From Streptococcus thalassemiae (GTDB lineage Bacteria > Bacillota > Bacilli > Lactobacillales > Streptococcaceae): 64,000 nucleotides of DNA. The notes beneath the pieces are model-generated. The model had not been told where the DNA came from. It saw only the letters and a list, made by a program, of their open reading frames with translations, and ran no database searches. Positions 22,999-31,783 of this stretch are shown in pieces; position 1 is the stretch's first letter; every line of letters starts with the position of its first letter. A program made the translations under genes and the position numbers. The DNA is taken from positions 308,501 to 372,500 of the forward strand of contig NZ_CAHJXN010000003.1 of NCBI RefSeq assembly GCF_903645285.1, written 5' to 3'.

Positions 22999-24268
22999 CA
23001 CTTGCCTCAATCCGCTGAATCTTAGCACCTAGCTGCGCCAACTTCTCATGGAAACGGTAGTAACCTCTATCCAAGTGGACTAATTTACCAACCACAGTTT
23101 CTCCTTGCGCTACCAAACCTGTCAAAATCAAGGCTGCACTGGCACGAAGGTCAGTAGAAAGAACTTCTGCCCCCTGCAAAGGTTGACCACCAACAATACG
23201 AGCTGTATCACGGATAATCTCAGAATGCAAGCCCATGCGGCGCATTTCTTCTAGGTGTTGGAAACGATTTTCGAAAACTGTCTCCACCATGGTTGATTCT
23301 CCTTTTGCGACTGTCATCAAGGCTGTAAATTGAGCCTGCATATCTGTTGGAAATCCTGGGTGGGGCAAGGTTTTCACATGGACAGCTTTTAGATTTTCTA
23401 GTTGAGAGCGAACTCGAATTCCCTCAGTCTCCTCTGTCACTTCCACTCCCATTTCAAGCAACTTGGCAATCAAGGGACGGTTGTGCTCCCAAACAGCGTC
23501 TCGAATCAAGACATCACCACCAGTCATGGCAGCAGCTACCATAAAGGTTCCTGCTTCGATACGGTCTTGGACTACATTGTGAGTCGTACCATAAAGTTTC
23601 TCAACACCAGTAATGGTAATGGTCTCTGTACCAGCACCTTTGACTTTGGCTCCCATTTCATTAAGGAGAATGGCTAGGTCAACAATCTCAGGCTCACGCG
23701 CAGCATTTTCAATCACTGTGATCCCATCAGCCAGAGTCGCTGCCATCATCAAGTTCTGCGTAGCACCAACACTTGGAAAGTCCATATAGATATGGGCACC
23801 ATGTAAGCGATCAGCCTTGGCTTCGATATAACCAGCAGTCTGGCTAATCTTTGCCCCCATAGCTTCCAGACCTTTCAAATGAAGATCGATAGGGCGACTA
23901 CCAATCGTACAACCACCTGGCATGGATACCTTGGCATGACCCACACGGGCAAGGATTGGCCCTAATACAACGATGGAGGCGCGCATCTTGCTGACATACT
24001 TGTAAGGGGCTTCCTCAGTGATGTCGCCAGTAGCATCCACCTCAACAAGATGGGCCTCCTCATCAAAGTCAACCTTGGCATTCAAACCACCAACCACCTG
24101 ATTCATAATAAAGACATCCGACAAGATCGGTACATTCTGTAAGACTGTCTTTCCTTCACTTGCTAGAATAGTCGCTGCCAACAAGGGCAAGACTGCATTC
24201 TTTGCTCCTTCGATGGTTACACTTCCTACCAGACGATTATCGCCACCTTGAACCACAATTTTGTCCAT
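22985..24268 (-). CDS. murA: UDP-N-acetylglucosamine 1-carboxyvinyltransferase
   Basis: A 427-residue enzyme that catalyses the first committed step of peptidoglycan synthesis, adding enolpyruvate to UDP-GlcNAc. The catalytic Cys is in [18 protein letters not shown], so fosfomycin sensitivity at this residue is expected, and the N-terminal [10 protein letters not shown] motif is present. Firmicutes often carry two MurA paralogues; this copy lies in the epuA-endA cluster. AAAGGAAACGAG precedes the ATG. Its 3' end overlaps epuA by 14 bases. Confidence 0.95.
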
Positions 24269-24291
24269 ACTCGTTTCCTTTACATTTGATT

Positions 24292-24522
24292 TTATAATAA
24301 TCCTCTAAGCGCTTCTTGCCACAACTGATATAGGCCGATAAAGAAAGAACTCATGATATAGCCCATGACAATGCTGAAAAAGGCTACTAGTAAACGAACT
24401 TTTCCTGTATTCTCAGTTGTCACTTTTAAAACCTTTTCCCATCTAACAAGATTCTTTAAAAGGTAAAAACTCACATAAATAAAGAGCATGTGACTGCTTA
24501 GAGTGAATAATAATTGAACCAT
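24292..24522 (-). CDS. DUF1146 family small membrane protein
   Basis: A 76-residue protein with two hydrophobic segments (about residues 5-24 and 44-68), similar in form to YwzB/DUF1146 proteins that commonly sit next to murA in Firmicutes. Function unknown. There is no Shine-Dalgarno sequence; the start lies six bases after an extended -10 box. Transcription should continue into murA 23 bases on. Confidence 0.8.
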   Translation of the reverse strand: MVQLLFTLSSHMLFIYVSFYLLKNLVRWEKVLKVTTENTGKVRLLVAFFSIVMGYIMSSFFIGLYQLWQEALRGLL

Positions 24523-24528
24523 TTGACT

Positions 24529-24537
24529 ATTATACCA
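24529..24537 (-). promoter_or_regulatory. Extended -10 promoter of DUF1146-murA-epuA-endA
   Basis: On the - strand TGG then TATAAT (24534-24529), only six bases before the ATG at 24522. No clear -35 is needed with the extended -10. Confidence 0.6.
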
Positions 24538-24579
24538 TCTTCTCTGTTTGTGCGCTAGTTTGGAAACTTCACTTAAAAA

Positions 24580-25617
24580 CTAGGGATTGTTTTTCAAGTA
24601 ATCAATTGCATCTTGTAGGGTTTTAACAGGCACGATTTTCATATCTGTCTTGATTGTTTTGGCTGCTTCTAGGGCTGTTTGGTAGTTGTTTTTTGCATCC
24701 GGGTGTGCTTTTTGTTCTTCTTCGCTAACAGGATTATCAGGGGCAAAGAAAATAGCGGCACCTGCTCTAGCCGAAGCTACAACCTTCTTGTCAATACCAC
24801 CAATATCTCCCACATTGCCATCACGGTCAATGGTACCTGTACCGGCAACAATACGACCATTACGAAGACCTGGGTGAGCTATTTGAGTATAGATAGCTAG
24901 ACTAAACATGAGACCAGCACTTGGGCCGCCAATACCAGCTGTTGAAAAGCTAATTGGGACATTGCTGATTACCTCTGTACGATCAATCAAGCCGATTCCA
25001 ATCCCATTTTTTCCATTTTCCAAGCTGATAATCTTTCCTTCTGCAGACTTGGTTTGCCCATCCTCTTCATAGGTCACCTTGACGGAGTCCCCTAATTTTT
25101 GAGAACTAACGTAATCAATCAAGTCTTTGGAACTATCAAAGGTCTGATCATTGACTGCTGTGACCGTATCAGAGATATTGAGAATCCCTTTAAAGGTTGA
25201 ATTATCCGTCACATTCAAGACATAAACCCCAAAATACTTGAGTTCGATATCCTTACCAGCTGTTTTTAGACCTTGATACTTGGCCATATTTTGCGATGTT
25301 TGCATGTAGAATTGATTGATCCGCATAAATTCAACATCGGAAGTTCCACCTGTGGTCTCCCGGGCACTACGAATATCTGTAAAAGGCGTCAACCAAGCAT
25401 AAACCATATGGGCTAAAGTGGCATGCTGGACACCAACCGTAACGAATTGATAGGCACCAGCCGCCTGATCTTCTGTGTCATTTACTTTAAGGACTTGGCG
25501 AATATCTTCCGAACCACCTGGAACCTCTATATAGTAGGGCAAAGGCACTACAAATGCCAAGAAGGTCACAATCAAGGCCGCAATGACATATAAGGGCCAT
25601 CTAATCTTTTTTTTCAT
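24580..25617 (-). CDS. sepM: SepM/YlbL family PDZ-Lon serine protease
   Basis: A 345-residue membrane-anchored protease: an N-terminal transmembrane helix (about residues 7-26), a PDZ domain (about 125-200) and a C-terminal Lon (S16) domain. The catalytic Ser233 lies in [13 protein letters not shown] and the dyad Lys278 in [13 protein letters not shown]. In S. mutans SepM trims the competence-stimulating peptide outside the cell; the substrate in this group is not established. The start overlaps the end of coaD by 17 bases, so the two are coupled. Confidence 0.92.
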   Translation of the reverse strand: MKKKIRWPLYVIAALIVTFLAFVVPLPYYIEVPGGSEDIRQVLKVNDTEDQAAGAYQFVTVGVQHATLAHMVYAWLTPFTDIRSARETTGGTSDVEFMRINQFYMQTSQNMAKYQGLKTAGKDIELKYFGVYVLNVTDNSTFKGILNISDTVTAVNDQTFDSSKDLIDYVSSQKLGDSVKVTYEEDGQTKSAEGKIISLENGKNGIGIGLIDRTEVISNVPISFSTAGIGGPSAGLMFSLAIYTQIAHPGLRNGRIVAGTGTIDRDGNVGDIGGIDKKVVASARAGAAIFFAPDNPVSEEEQKAHPDAKNNYQTALEAAKTIKTDMKIVPVKTLQDAIDYLKNNP

Positions 25618-26089
25618 TTCTTATTTCCTCCAAAATACTCTCAGGAACATAGCAGGCAATATCCTGACCAAATTTCAAAAGCTCTCTAACGCCTGATGAA
25701 CTGATATAGAGATGTTCAGGTCGACTATGTAAATAAATAGTCTCTATATCAGGAGACAGTTGATGGTTGTAGTAATCAAAACTGGCTTCATATTGCAAAT
25801 CCGACGCATTCCTCAAACCTCTCACTAGGCAAGTAGCCCCCAGTCTTTTCGCAACATCAACCACCAATTCATCATGAGAAGACACAACTGCAACATTTTC
25901 CAAATGTTTCAAAGCCGTTTCTAGTCCCCGTTTACGCTTTTCGATAGGGAGAAACCCTTGTTTGTGGGGATTAAAAAAAATACCGACATAGAGCTTATCA
26001 AAAAGTTTGCTCGCCCGTTCAATTATATCCAGATGCCCATTTGTCATCGGATCAAATGAGCCTGTGAATAATCCAATCTTATCTGACAT
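25601..26089 (-). CDS. coaD: Phosphopantetheine adenylyltransferase
   Basis: A 162-residue nucleotidyltransferase for the fourth step of coenzyme A synthesis. It has the nucleotide-binding [17 protein letters not shown] and the C-terminal [14 protein letters not shown]. It overlaps rsmD by 11 bases and sepM by 17, forming an rsmD-coaD-sepM operon, an order conserved in streptococci. Confidence 0.96.
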   Translation of the reverse strand: MSDKIGLFTGSFDPMTNGHLDIIERASKLFDKLYVGIFFNPHKQGFLPIEKRKRGLETALKHLENVAVVSSHDELVVDVAKRLGATCLVRGLRNASDLQYEASFDYYNHQLSPDIETIYLHSRPEHLYISSSGVRELLKFGQDIACYVPESILEEIRNEKKD

Positions 26090-26618
26090 AGACTGTCACC
26101 TTACTAATTCCATAAATTTTTTCCTTCCAGATGCCCAGGCAGGCAATTTCTTCTGGAAGTTCAACGGCTTTATCCGTCTCACACACGACCATGACATCTT
26201 CAGAAAAAAGCTCCCTCTCAGCCATTTTTTCAATATCTGCTACGATTTGTTCCTTGGCATAAGGAGGGTCTAAGAAAATGAGATCGAATTCCCCAGATAC
26301 CTGTTCCAATGCCCTTTCTGCATCCATCTTGAGGAGTTGAAATTTTCCAACTTCCTTGGTCATCTGAATATTTTCAGCCACGATAGCCTGAGCCTTACGG
26401 TCTCGTTCCACCAAAACAGCGCTGGACATGCCACGCGATACTGCCTCGATAGATAAACCACCACTACCTGCATAAAGGTCCAAGACTCGTCCCCCTTCAA
26501 AGTAGGGACCAATCATGTTAAAAATAGCTCCCCTAACCTTATCTGAAGTAGGTCTTGTCGTCTTGCCTTCTAGTGTCTTGAGGGGACGTCCCCCATAGAT
26601 TCCTGATACGATTTTCAT
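26079..26618 (-). CDS. rsmD: 16S rRNA (guanine966-N2)-methyltransferase
   Basis: A 179-residue class I methyltransferase. The SAM motif is [19 protein letters not shown] and the catalytic motif [12 protein letters not shown] is of the DPPY type. The N-terminal [18 protein letters not shown] is typical of RsmD. The ATG at 26618 has no ribosome binding site and lies seven bases after TGGTATAAT, so the mRNA may be leaderless. Confidence 0.95.
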   Translation of the reverse strand: MKIVSGIYGGRPLKTLEGKTTRPTSDKVRGAIFNMIGPYFEGGRVLDLYAGSGGLSIEAVSRGMSSAVLVERDRKAQAIVAENIQMTKEVGKFQLLKMDAERALEQVSGEFDLIFLDPPYAKEQIVADIEKMAERELFSEDVMVVCETDKAVELPEEIACLGIWKEKIYGISKVTVYVR

Positions 26619-26625
26619 ACCGTTT

Positions 26626-26634
26626 ATTATACCA
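26626..26634 (-). promoter_or_regulatory. Extended -10 promoter of rsmD-coaD-sepM
   Basis: TGG then TATAAT (26631-26626) on the - strand, seven bases before the ATG at 26618; weak -35 (TTCTCT) 17 bases upstream. Confidence 0.6.
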
Positions 26635-26711
26635 AATTATAGACAAAAAGAGAAAGAAGAGGCTGGCTAGTACTAAATTCGAGGATAAAATTCAGAAAAT
26701 CTGTCTATAAT

Positions 26712-26756
26712 AAAACGCATAACATCAACCTTTACTGAACTGATATTATGCGTTTT
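26712..26756 (-). terminator. Terminator after asnA
   Basis: Sixteen-base arms (26712-26727 and 26741-26756) pair with one G-U on the - strand, ending GCGTTTTATT. The T-run on the + side is also good, so it may work both ways. Confidence 0.75.
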
Positions 26757-26785
26757 TATCATTTTGAAACTTTTAAAATCCTTAT

Positions 26786-27778
26786 CTACAAAATATTTTC
26801 GTAAGTATCGCGGACTTCTTGAGGCCAAACACTTGTTTGCACTTCTCCGATGTGTTTCTTGCGAAGTAGAAACATAGCCATCCGAGATTGTCCAATTCCC
26901 CCACCGATTGTCAATGGGAATAGGCCGTTCAACAAAGCCTTGTGCCATTCCAATTCTAAGCGGTCTTCATCACCTGTGATGGCAACCTGACGGCGAAGCG
27001 TTTCTTCATCTACACGAATCCCCATAGAAGACAACTCAAAGGCTCCACCTAAAGACTCATTCCAAACAAGAATATCGCCATTTAGACCCTTGTAGCCATT
27101 TTCAGACTCGCTTGTCCAGTCATCGTAGTCTGGTGCACGTCCATCGTGCGGTTTACCGTCTGGTAATTCACCACCGATACCAATCAAGAAAACAGCACCA
27201 AATTCTTTACAGATAGCATTTTCACGCTCTTTCGGTGTCAAGTCTGGGTAGCGTTCTACCAACTCTTCTGTGTGGATGAAAGTAATCTGTTTTGGCAAGA
27301 TAGATTCGATGTCATAGCGAGCTTCAACAGCTAGCTCTGTCAGGCGAATAGCCTTGTAAATCTTCTCAACTGTTTCTTTTAGATAAGCGATGTTACGCTT
27401 ACCATTTGGGATAACCTTCTCCCAGTCCCACTGGTCAACATAAACAGAGTGAGTCGCATCCAGCGAGTCTTCGTCTGGACGAAGGGCCTTCATGTGGACG
27501 AAAAGACCTTCACCCTCACCGAAACCAAAACGAGCCAAGGTATGGCGTTTCCATTTAGCAAGGGAGTGCACCACTTCATAAGTAGCGTCAGGGATTTGGA
27601 GAACCTTGACCGATACGGCATTCTCAACACCTGATAAGTTGTCCTGCATCCCGTCACCGACCCTACTCAAGATAGGACCTTGAACTTCGACGACTTCTAG
27701 CTTGTCTTTCAAATACTGGGTAAAAGTGTTTTTGACAAAAGAAATTTCTTCTTGTTGATGGATAAAACTTTTCTTCAT
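26786..27778 (-). CDS. asnA: Aspartate--ammonia ligase (AsnA)
   Basis: A 330-residue ammonia-dependent asparagine synthetase with a class II aminoacyl-tRNA-synthetase-like fold, forming asparagine from aspartate, ATP and ammonia. The N terminus is [31 protein letters not shown] near the C terminus is the motif 3 region. Length is normal. GAGGAG precedes the ATG. A TATAAT about 25 bases upstream is a likely -10. It is monocistronic between two terminators. Confidence 0.96.
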   Translation of the reverse strand: MKKSFIHQQEEISFVKNTFTQYLKDKLEVVEVQGPILSRVGDGMQDNLSGVENAVSVKVLQIPDATYEVVHSLAKWKRHTLARFGFGEGEGLFVHMKALRPDEDSLDATHSVYVDQWDWEKVIPNGKRNIAYLKETVEKIYKAIRLTELAVEARYDIESILPKQITFIHTEELVERYPDLTPKERENAICKEFGAVFLIGIGGELPDGKPHDGRAPDYDDWTSESENGYKGLNGDILVWNESLGGAFELSSMGIRVDEETLRRQVAITGDEDRLELEWHKALLNGLFPLTIGGGIGQSRMAMFLLRKKHIGEVQTSVWPQEVRDTYENIL

Positions 27779-27842
27779 AAACTACTCCTCAAAAATTAGT
27801 TAAAAGCATTATACACCTATTTCCAAGAAAAGAAAAGAGAAA

Positions 27843-27878
27843 ATTTAAAAAAATCAGTGTCACTCAAAACACTGATTT
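27843..27878 (-). terminator. Terminator after the Bax inhibitor-1 gene
   Basis: AAATCAGTGT / ACACTGATTT, ten perfect pairs with an 8-base loop, followed on the - strand by TTTTTT. Confidence 0.8.
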
Positions 27879-27888
27879 CATAGACCTT

Positions 27889-28572
27889 CTAGTCATTGCG
27901 ACCGAAGATCCGTAAAATACTTAGGAAGAGATTGATAAAATCAAGATAGATACTGAGAGCCATTGACACAACCCAGCCTGTCGCTACACGACCTTGTGAT
28001 TGTTCATAAGCAAGGCGAATCTTTTGGTTATCCCAAGCAATCAACCCTGAGAAAACCAAAACCATGGCTACGCTAATCATATAATCAAAGAAACCACTAG
28101 CCAAGAAAATATTGACTATCATAGCAATCAGCAAACCGATGAGAGCTGCCATCATAGCCCGACCAAGACCACTCAAGTCTTTCTTGGTGAAGATACCAAC
28201 TGCCGCCATGACAAAGAAGAGAAGGGCGCTCGATACAAAGGCAGATAAAACTGTACCCGGAGTATAGAAGGCCACCACAAAACTGAGGGTAAAGCCGTTT
28301 AATACTGAGTAAAGTAAAAATACTGGAAGAGCCGCTGGACTATTCTTTGAAGCCATACTGCTGGCAACGAAAACCAAGGCCAACTCTGCAAAGGTTGCAA
28401 TGGTCAACCAGAGACGTCCCTGCATCAAAAAGTAAACTAACTGAGATTGAAAGACCGTCAACATAAGACCTGATACTAAAGCGGATAGTCCAATCCCCAG
28501 ACCAACAAAGGCATAAACCTTAGCGTAAAATTGATTGAGACCTGCGCGGTTATGAATAATAGTGTGATTCAT
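27889..28572 (-). CDS. Bax inhibitor-1/YccA family membrane protein
   Basis: A 227-residue protein with about seven transmembrane helices and the conserved C-terminal pattern (YLDFINLFLSILRIFG) of the BI-1/YbhL family. Family members act as pH-dependent Ca2+ leak channels or membrane-stress modulators; the role in streptococci is not known. The start at 28572 (MNHTIIHNRAG) has AGGAGAAAAG upstream; an ATG eight codons earlier is less suitable. Confidence 0.88.
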   Translation of the reverse strand: MNHTIIHNRAGLNQFYAKVYAFVGLGIGLSALVSGLMLTVFQSQLVYFLMQGRLWLTIATFAELALVFVASSMASKNSPAALPVFLLYSVLNGFTLSFVVAFYTPGTVLSAFVSSALLFFVMAAVGIFTKKDLSGLGRAMMAALIGLLIAMIVNIFLASGFFDYMISVAMVLVFSGLIAWDNQKIRLAYEQSQGRVATGWVVSMALSIYLDFINLFLSILRIFGRND

Positions 28573-28627
28573 CCTTTTCTCCTTTTCTATGAACATCTTT
28601 CCTTGATTATAACAAAAAAAGTTAAAA

Positions 28628-29368
28628 TTAGCTTAAATGGAAGATCAAAATACCGGCCGCAACGGCAACATTCAAACTCTCCGCCTGCCCCTTCATACTA
28701 ATGTGAACCAACTGGTCTACACTTTCAGCCATGAGGGGACTAATTCCTTGACCTTCATTTCCCATGACTAGTACAAAATTTTCTATAGGAGGCAGTTCTC
28801 TGTAATCAACAGAATCTTTAGATAGGGTTGTGGCTAGCACTGGGATACCAGCCTTTTTAGCTTCCTCAAGAAGACTTTGACTAGACATCCGGTAAATAGG
28901 CAGATGAAAATGACTGCCTTGCATGGAACGTAAGGTCTTAAGACTGTAGATATCTGCCGACTTTTCTGAAACAATCACTCCAGTAAAACCTGCTGCATCC
29001 GCAGTTCGAATGATAGTTCCCACATTACCAGGATCTTGCACATCTTCCAAAAACAAGAACTTGCCCTGACTAAAGTCAGCTTGTCCTACTTCTTCTTTTT
29101 GAACCACCGCAACGATTCCCTGTGGAGTCTGAGAATCCGCTAAATCTAGCAAAATATCCTCTGACACCCAGACAGTTTGCGGAAAAGCAGCTAACTGATC
29201 TCGGTAATTTTCTAGGGCAAAGATTTTCTCAATCGTCACTCCAGCTTGAACAGCTTCTTCAAACAAGTGCCAGCCTTCAATCAAATAGGAAGACTTGCGG
29301 TATTTTTTTTGGTGTAATTTCTTGGCATTTTTTACCACAGAATTGGCTTTTGAGGTTATAATAGTCAT
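28628..29368 (-). CDS. TrmH/SpoU family RNA 2'-O-methyltransferase
   Basis: A 246-residue protein with an N-terminal RNA-binding substrate domain (KLHQKKYRKSSYLIEG) and a C-terminal SPOUT knot with motifs NVGTIIRTADAAG, GNEGQGIS and LNVAVAAGI. Targets in this subgroup (YsgA/RlmB-like) are rRNA or tRNA riboses; the exact site is not predictable. The ATG at 29368 has no ribosome binding site and lies six bases after an extended -10. Confidence 0.9.
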   Translation of the reverse strand: MTIITSKANSVVKNAKKLHQKKYRKSSYLIEGWHLFEEAVQAGVTIEKIFALENYRDQLAAFPQTVWVSEDILLDLADSQTPQGIVAVVQKEEVGQADFSQGKFLFLEDVQDPGNVGTIIRTADAAGFTGVIVSEKSADIYSLKTLRSMQGSHFHLPIYRMSSQSLLEEAKKAGIPVLATTLSKDSVDYRELPPIENFVLVMGNEGQGISPLMAESVDQLVHISMKGQAESLNVAVAAGILIFHLS

Positions 29369-29374
29369 AGAAAT

Positions 29375-29383
29375 ATTATAACA
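29375..29383 (-). promoter_or_regulatory. Extended -10 promoter of the TrmH gene
   Basis: TGT then TATAAT (29380-29375) on the - strand, six bases before the ATG. On the + strand the same bases hold a possible -10 (TATTAT, 29374-29379) for acyP with TTGAGG 18 bases upstream, so the two promoters overlap. Confidence 0.6.
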
Positions 29384-29401
29384 CAATCAAAGGGGTTTGG
29401 T

Positions 29402-29680
29402 ATGCAAAAGGTTAGAATGATTGCCCAAGGCAGGGTACAAGGAGTCGGCTTTCGTTGGGGTGTTTACAGCTTGGCACTTGAAATTGGTGGTATCACAGGT
29501 CGGGTATGGAATAACGACGATGGCACAGTGGAAATCTTAGCCCAAGCAGACTCATCTGCTATCATGGCAAAATTTATCCAAGAAATCCGCAAAGGACCCA
29601 CACCTTTTTCAAAAGTAAGCTACTTAGATGTCAAACTGAGCAACTTTCCTCCTTACCCTGACTTTAAAATCGCAAATTAA
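29402..29680 (+). CDS. acyP: Acylphosphatase
   Basis: A 92-residue enzyme that hydrolyses acyl phosphates. The signature GRVQGVGFRWGVYSLA carries the catalytic Arg, and GRVWNNDDGTVEI carries the catalytic Asn. AAAGGGG lies before the ATG. It is 77 bases before yidC, which has its own promoter. Confidence 0.95.
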   Translation: MQKVRMIAQGRVQGVGFRWGVYSLALEIGGITGRVWNNDDGTVEILAQADSSAIMAKFIQEIRKGPTPFSKVSYLDVKLSNFPPYPDFKIAN

Positions 29681-29693
29681 GTCTCTAGAACTA

Positions 29694-29722
29694 TTGTATA
29701 TTTTGTAAAAAAACAGTAGAAT
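29694..29722 (+). promoter_or_regulatory. Promoter of yidC
   Basis: TTGTAT (29694-29699), a 17-base spacer and TAGAAT (29717-29722), 35 bases before the GTG start. Confidence 0.6.
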
Positions 29723-29757
29723 AGAAAGGTATAATTTTTAAAGAAGGAATAAAAACA

Positions 29758-30684
29758 GTGAAATCTATTAAACGTTTTGCACTCTCGGCTATGGGAGTGG
29801 CTATGTTGCTTGTCTTGACTGGCTGTGTCAATGTCGATAAAACCACAGGTCAGCCAACAGGATTTATTTGGAATACGATCGGAGCGCCTATGGCTGAAGC
29901 CATCAAGTACTTCGCTACTGATAAAGGTCTAGGCTTCGGTGTCGCTATCATTATCGTAACCATTATCGTACGCTTGATTATCTTGCCACTTGGTATCTAC
30001 CAATCATGGAAGGCAACACTTCACTCTGAAAAGATGAACGCCCTCAAGCACGTCCTTGAGCCACACCAAACGCGTCTCAAAGAAGCGACTACTCAAGAAG
30101 AAAAACTCGAAGCCCAACAAGCTCTCTTTGCTGCTCAAAAAGAGCACGGCATCAGCATGTTTGGTGGTGTAGGATGTTTCCCTATCCTCCTTCAAATGCC
30201 TTTCTTCTCTGCTATCTACTTTGCTGCCCAGCATACTGAAGGGGTTGCTCAAGCAAGCTACCTAGGCATTCCTCTAGGTTCTCCAAGTATGATTTTGGTT
30301 GCCTGCGCTGGTGTCCTTTACTATCTTCAATCGCTCCTTTCACTTCACGGAGTAGAAGATGAAATGCAAAGAGAACAAATCAAGAAAATGATTTACATGA
30401 GCCCACTCATGATTGTCGTCTTCTCCCTCTTCTCACCAGCTAGTGTCACACTTTACTGGGTTGTCGGTGGTTTCATGATGATTCTCCAACAGTTTATCGT
30501 CAACTATATCGTTCGGCCAAAACTTCGCAAAAAAGTCCGTGAAGAACTAGCCAAGAACCCACCAAAAGCAAGTGCTTTCTCTACACCAAGTGGACGAAAA
30601 GACGTTACTCCTGAACAACCAACTGCTATCACAAGCAAGAAAAAACACAAAAATCGCAACGCTGGAAAACAACGTTCGAGATAA
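29758..30684 (+). CDS. yidC: Membrane protein insertase YidC/Oxa1 (lipoprotein form)
   Basis: A 308-residue insertase with a GTG start preceded by AAGAAGGA. The lipobox LTGC gives a lipidated Cys near residue 23. Five transmembrane segments follow, with the conserved hydrophilic-groove Arg in IVRLIILPLGIYQ. The long basic C-terminal tail (KKKHKNRNAGKQRSR) is the mark of the YidC2-type paralogue in streptococci, which can aid co-translational insertion; the other paralogue normally lies by rnpA, outside this window. Confidence 0.94.
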   Translation: MKSIKRFALSAMGVAMLLVLTGCVNVDKTTGQPTGFIWNTIGAPMAEAIKYFATDKGLGFGVAIIIVTIIVRLIILPLGIYQSWKATLHSEKMNALKHVLEPHQTRLKEATTQEEKLEAQQALFAAQKEHGISMFGGVGCFPILLQMPFFSAIYFAAQHTEGVAQASYLGIPLGSPSMILVACAGVLYYLQSLLSLHGVEDEMQREQIKKMIYMSPLMIVVFSLFSPASVTLYWVVGGFMMILQQFIVNYIVRPKLRKKVREELAKNPPKASAFSTPSGRKDVTPEQPTAITSKKKHKNRNAGKQRSR

Positions 30685-30689
30685 GAAGA

Positions 30690-30721
30690 AAAAGGCTTAG
30701 CTGGTTTGCTAAGTCTTTTTG
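30690..30721 (+). terminator. Terminator after yidC
   Basis: AAGGCTTAGC / GCTAAGTCTT with a 6-base loop is followed by TTTTT. Confidence 0.8.
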
Positions 30722-30727
30722 CAAGTC

Positions 30728-30831
30728 ATACTCTTCGAAAATCTCTTCAAACCACGTCAGCTTCGCCTTGCCGTACTCAAGTACAGCCTGCGGCTAGCTT
30801 CCTAGTTTGCTCTTTGATTTTCATTGAGTAT
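30728..30831 (+). repeat. BOX element, boxA-boxC without boxB
   Basis: A 104-bp copy from ATACTCTTCG to TTGAGTAT. boxA is joined directly to boxC through CTCAAGTACAG, with no boxB unit. Confidence 0.93.
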
Positions 30832-30832
30832 C

Positions 30833-30865
30833 AAAAGCCCGATGTTCCCATCAGGCTTCTTTTTT
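30833..30865. terminator. Bidirectional terminator between yidC and pflA
   Basis: Arms AAGCCCGATG (30835-30844) and CATCAGGCTT (30849-30858) with loop TTCC. On the - strand the single mismatch becomes a G-U pair, and on the + side the arms are followed by CTTTTTT. Confidence 0.65.
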
Positions 30866-31658
30866 ATCCATGCACACGTTTCATATAGTCTTGGTAACTT
30901 TCGGTATCCATGAGTTTTTTAGCGTTCTTGACGCGATCTGCTGTTGGTGGTTTGACTCCTTCGAGGGAATAAGGAATTCCCAATTCACGCCATTTGAACT
31001 CACCCATGGTATGATAAGGTAGAATTTCAAACTTATCAACATTTTTGAGGGTCTTGACGAACTTACCAAGTTCAATCAAGTCATCATCTCTATCTGTCAA
31101 TCCCGGAACTAGCACGTGGCGAATCCAGACAGGTTTTCCAATATCTGATAGATACTGGGCACAGGCCAAGATATTTTTATTGGTTTGGCTAGTAACAATC
31201 TTGTGCTGTTCTTCGTTGATTTCCTTGATATCCAAAAGAACCAAGTCAGTGACAGCCATGAGTTTGTCAAACTTCTCAAGGTAACGTGGTTTATTACGGA
31301 AAGGCAGAGCACAGGTATCCAAGGTACAGTGGATTCCTTGTTCCTTAGCCTTGGTGAAAAGGGCAATCAGGAAATCAATCTGCAAGAGGGCTTCTCCTCC
31401 ACTGACTGTAATCCCACCCTTATTTCCCCAGAAACCGCGATAACGCAAGGCTTCTGTCAAGACATCATCTACCGTCCGTTCACGTGACTTATTAGACTCC
31501 ATAGCCCAAGTGTCCGGGTTGTGGCAATACTGGCAACGCATGTGACAGCCCTGCAAAAAGACAATAAAGCGAATACCAGGCCCATCTACTGACCCAAAGC
31601 TTTCTGTCGAATGCACCATTCCTGTCACTTGTCCATAATCAATTGTTTCTTCAGACAT
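30864..31658 (-). CDS. pflA: Pyruvate formate-lyase activating enzyme
   Basis: A 264-residue radical-SAM enzyme that installs the glycyl radical on pyruvate formate-lyase under anaerobic or mixed-acid conditions. The 4Fe-4S motif CHMRCQYCHNPDTW and GGITVSGGEALLQ are intact. AAGGAAGG precedes the ATG. A cre-like site lies between the -10 and the start codon. The lyase gene itself is not in the window. Confidence 0.96.
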   Translation of the reverse strand: MSEETIDYGQVTGMVHSTESFGSVDGPGIRFIVFLQGCHMRCQYCHNPDTWAMESNKSRERTVDDVLTEALRYRGFWGNKGGITVSGGEALLQIDFLIALFTKAKEQGIHCTLDTCALPFRNKPRYLEKFDKLMAVTDLVLLDIKEINEEQHKIVTSQTNKNILACAQYLSDIGKPVWIRHVLVPGLTDRDDDLIELGKFVKTLKNVDKFEILPYHTMGEFKWRELGIPYSLEGVKPPTADRVKNAKKLMDTESYQDYMKRVHG

Positions 31659-31672
31659 ATCGTTACCTTCCT

Positions 31673-31686
31673 TGAAAACGTTTTAT
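31673..31686. promoter_or_regulatory. Putative cre (CcpA site) upstream of pflA
   Basis: TGAAAACGTTTTAT on + (ATAAAACGTTTTCA on -) matches the TGWAANCGNTNWCA consensus at 12 of 14 positions. It lies 15-28 bases before the pflA ATG, just downstream of the -10, where binding would block transcription. Confidence 0.5.
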
Positions 31687-31692
31687 AGTTTT

Positions 31693-31720
31693 ATTATATC
31701 ACGACTTGAAGGAAAAACAA
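31693..31720 (-). promoter_or_regulatory. Promoter of pflA
   Basis: TTGTTT (31720-31715), a 16-base spacer and TATAAT (31698-31693) on the - strand. Confidence 0.6.
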
Positions 31721-31783
31721 GGTTTTTGCCTATTTTTTAGAAAGCAAGCTGTTTTTCAATTTCATTTTCAATCTATTCTCAGA

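Noticed and set aside
25970..25985. A8 run inside coaD as a possible phase-variable coding tract
   Set aside because: Runs of this length are common in AT-rich streptococcal genes and coaD is essential, so switching is not plausible.
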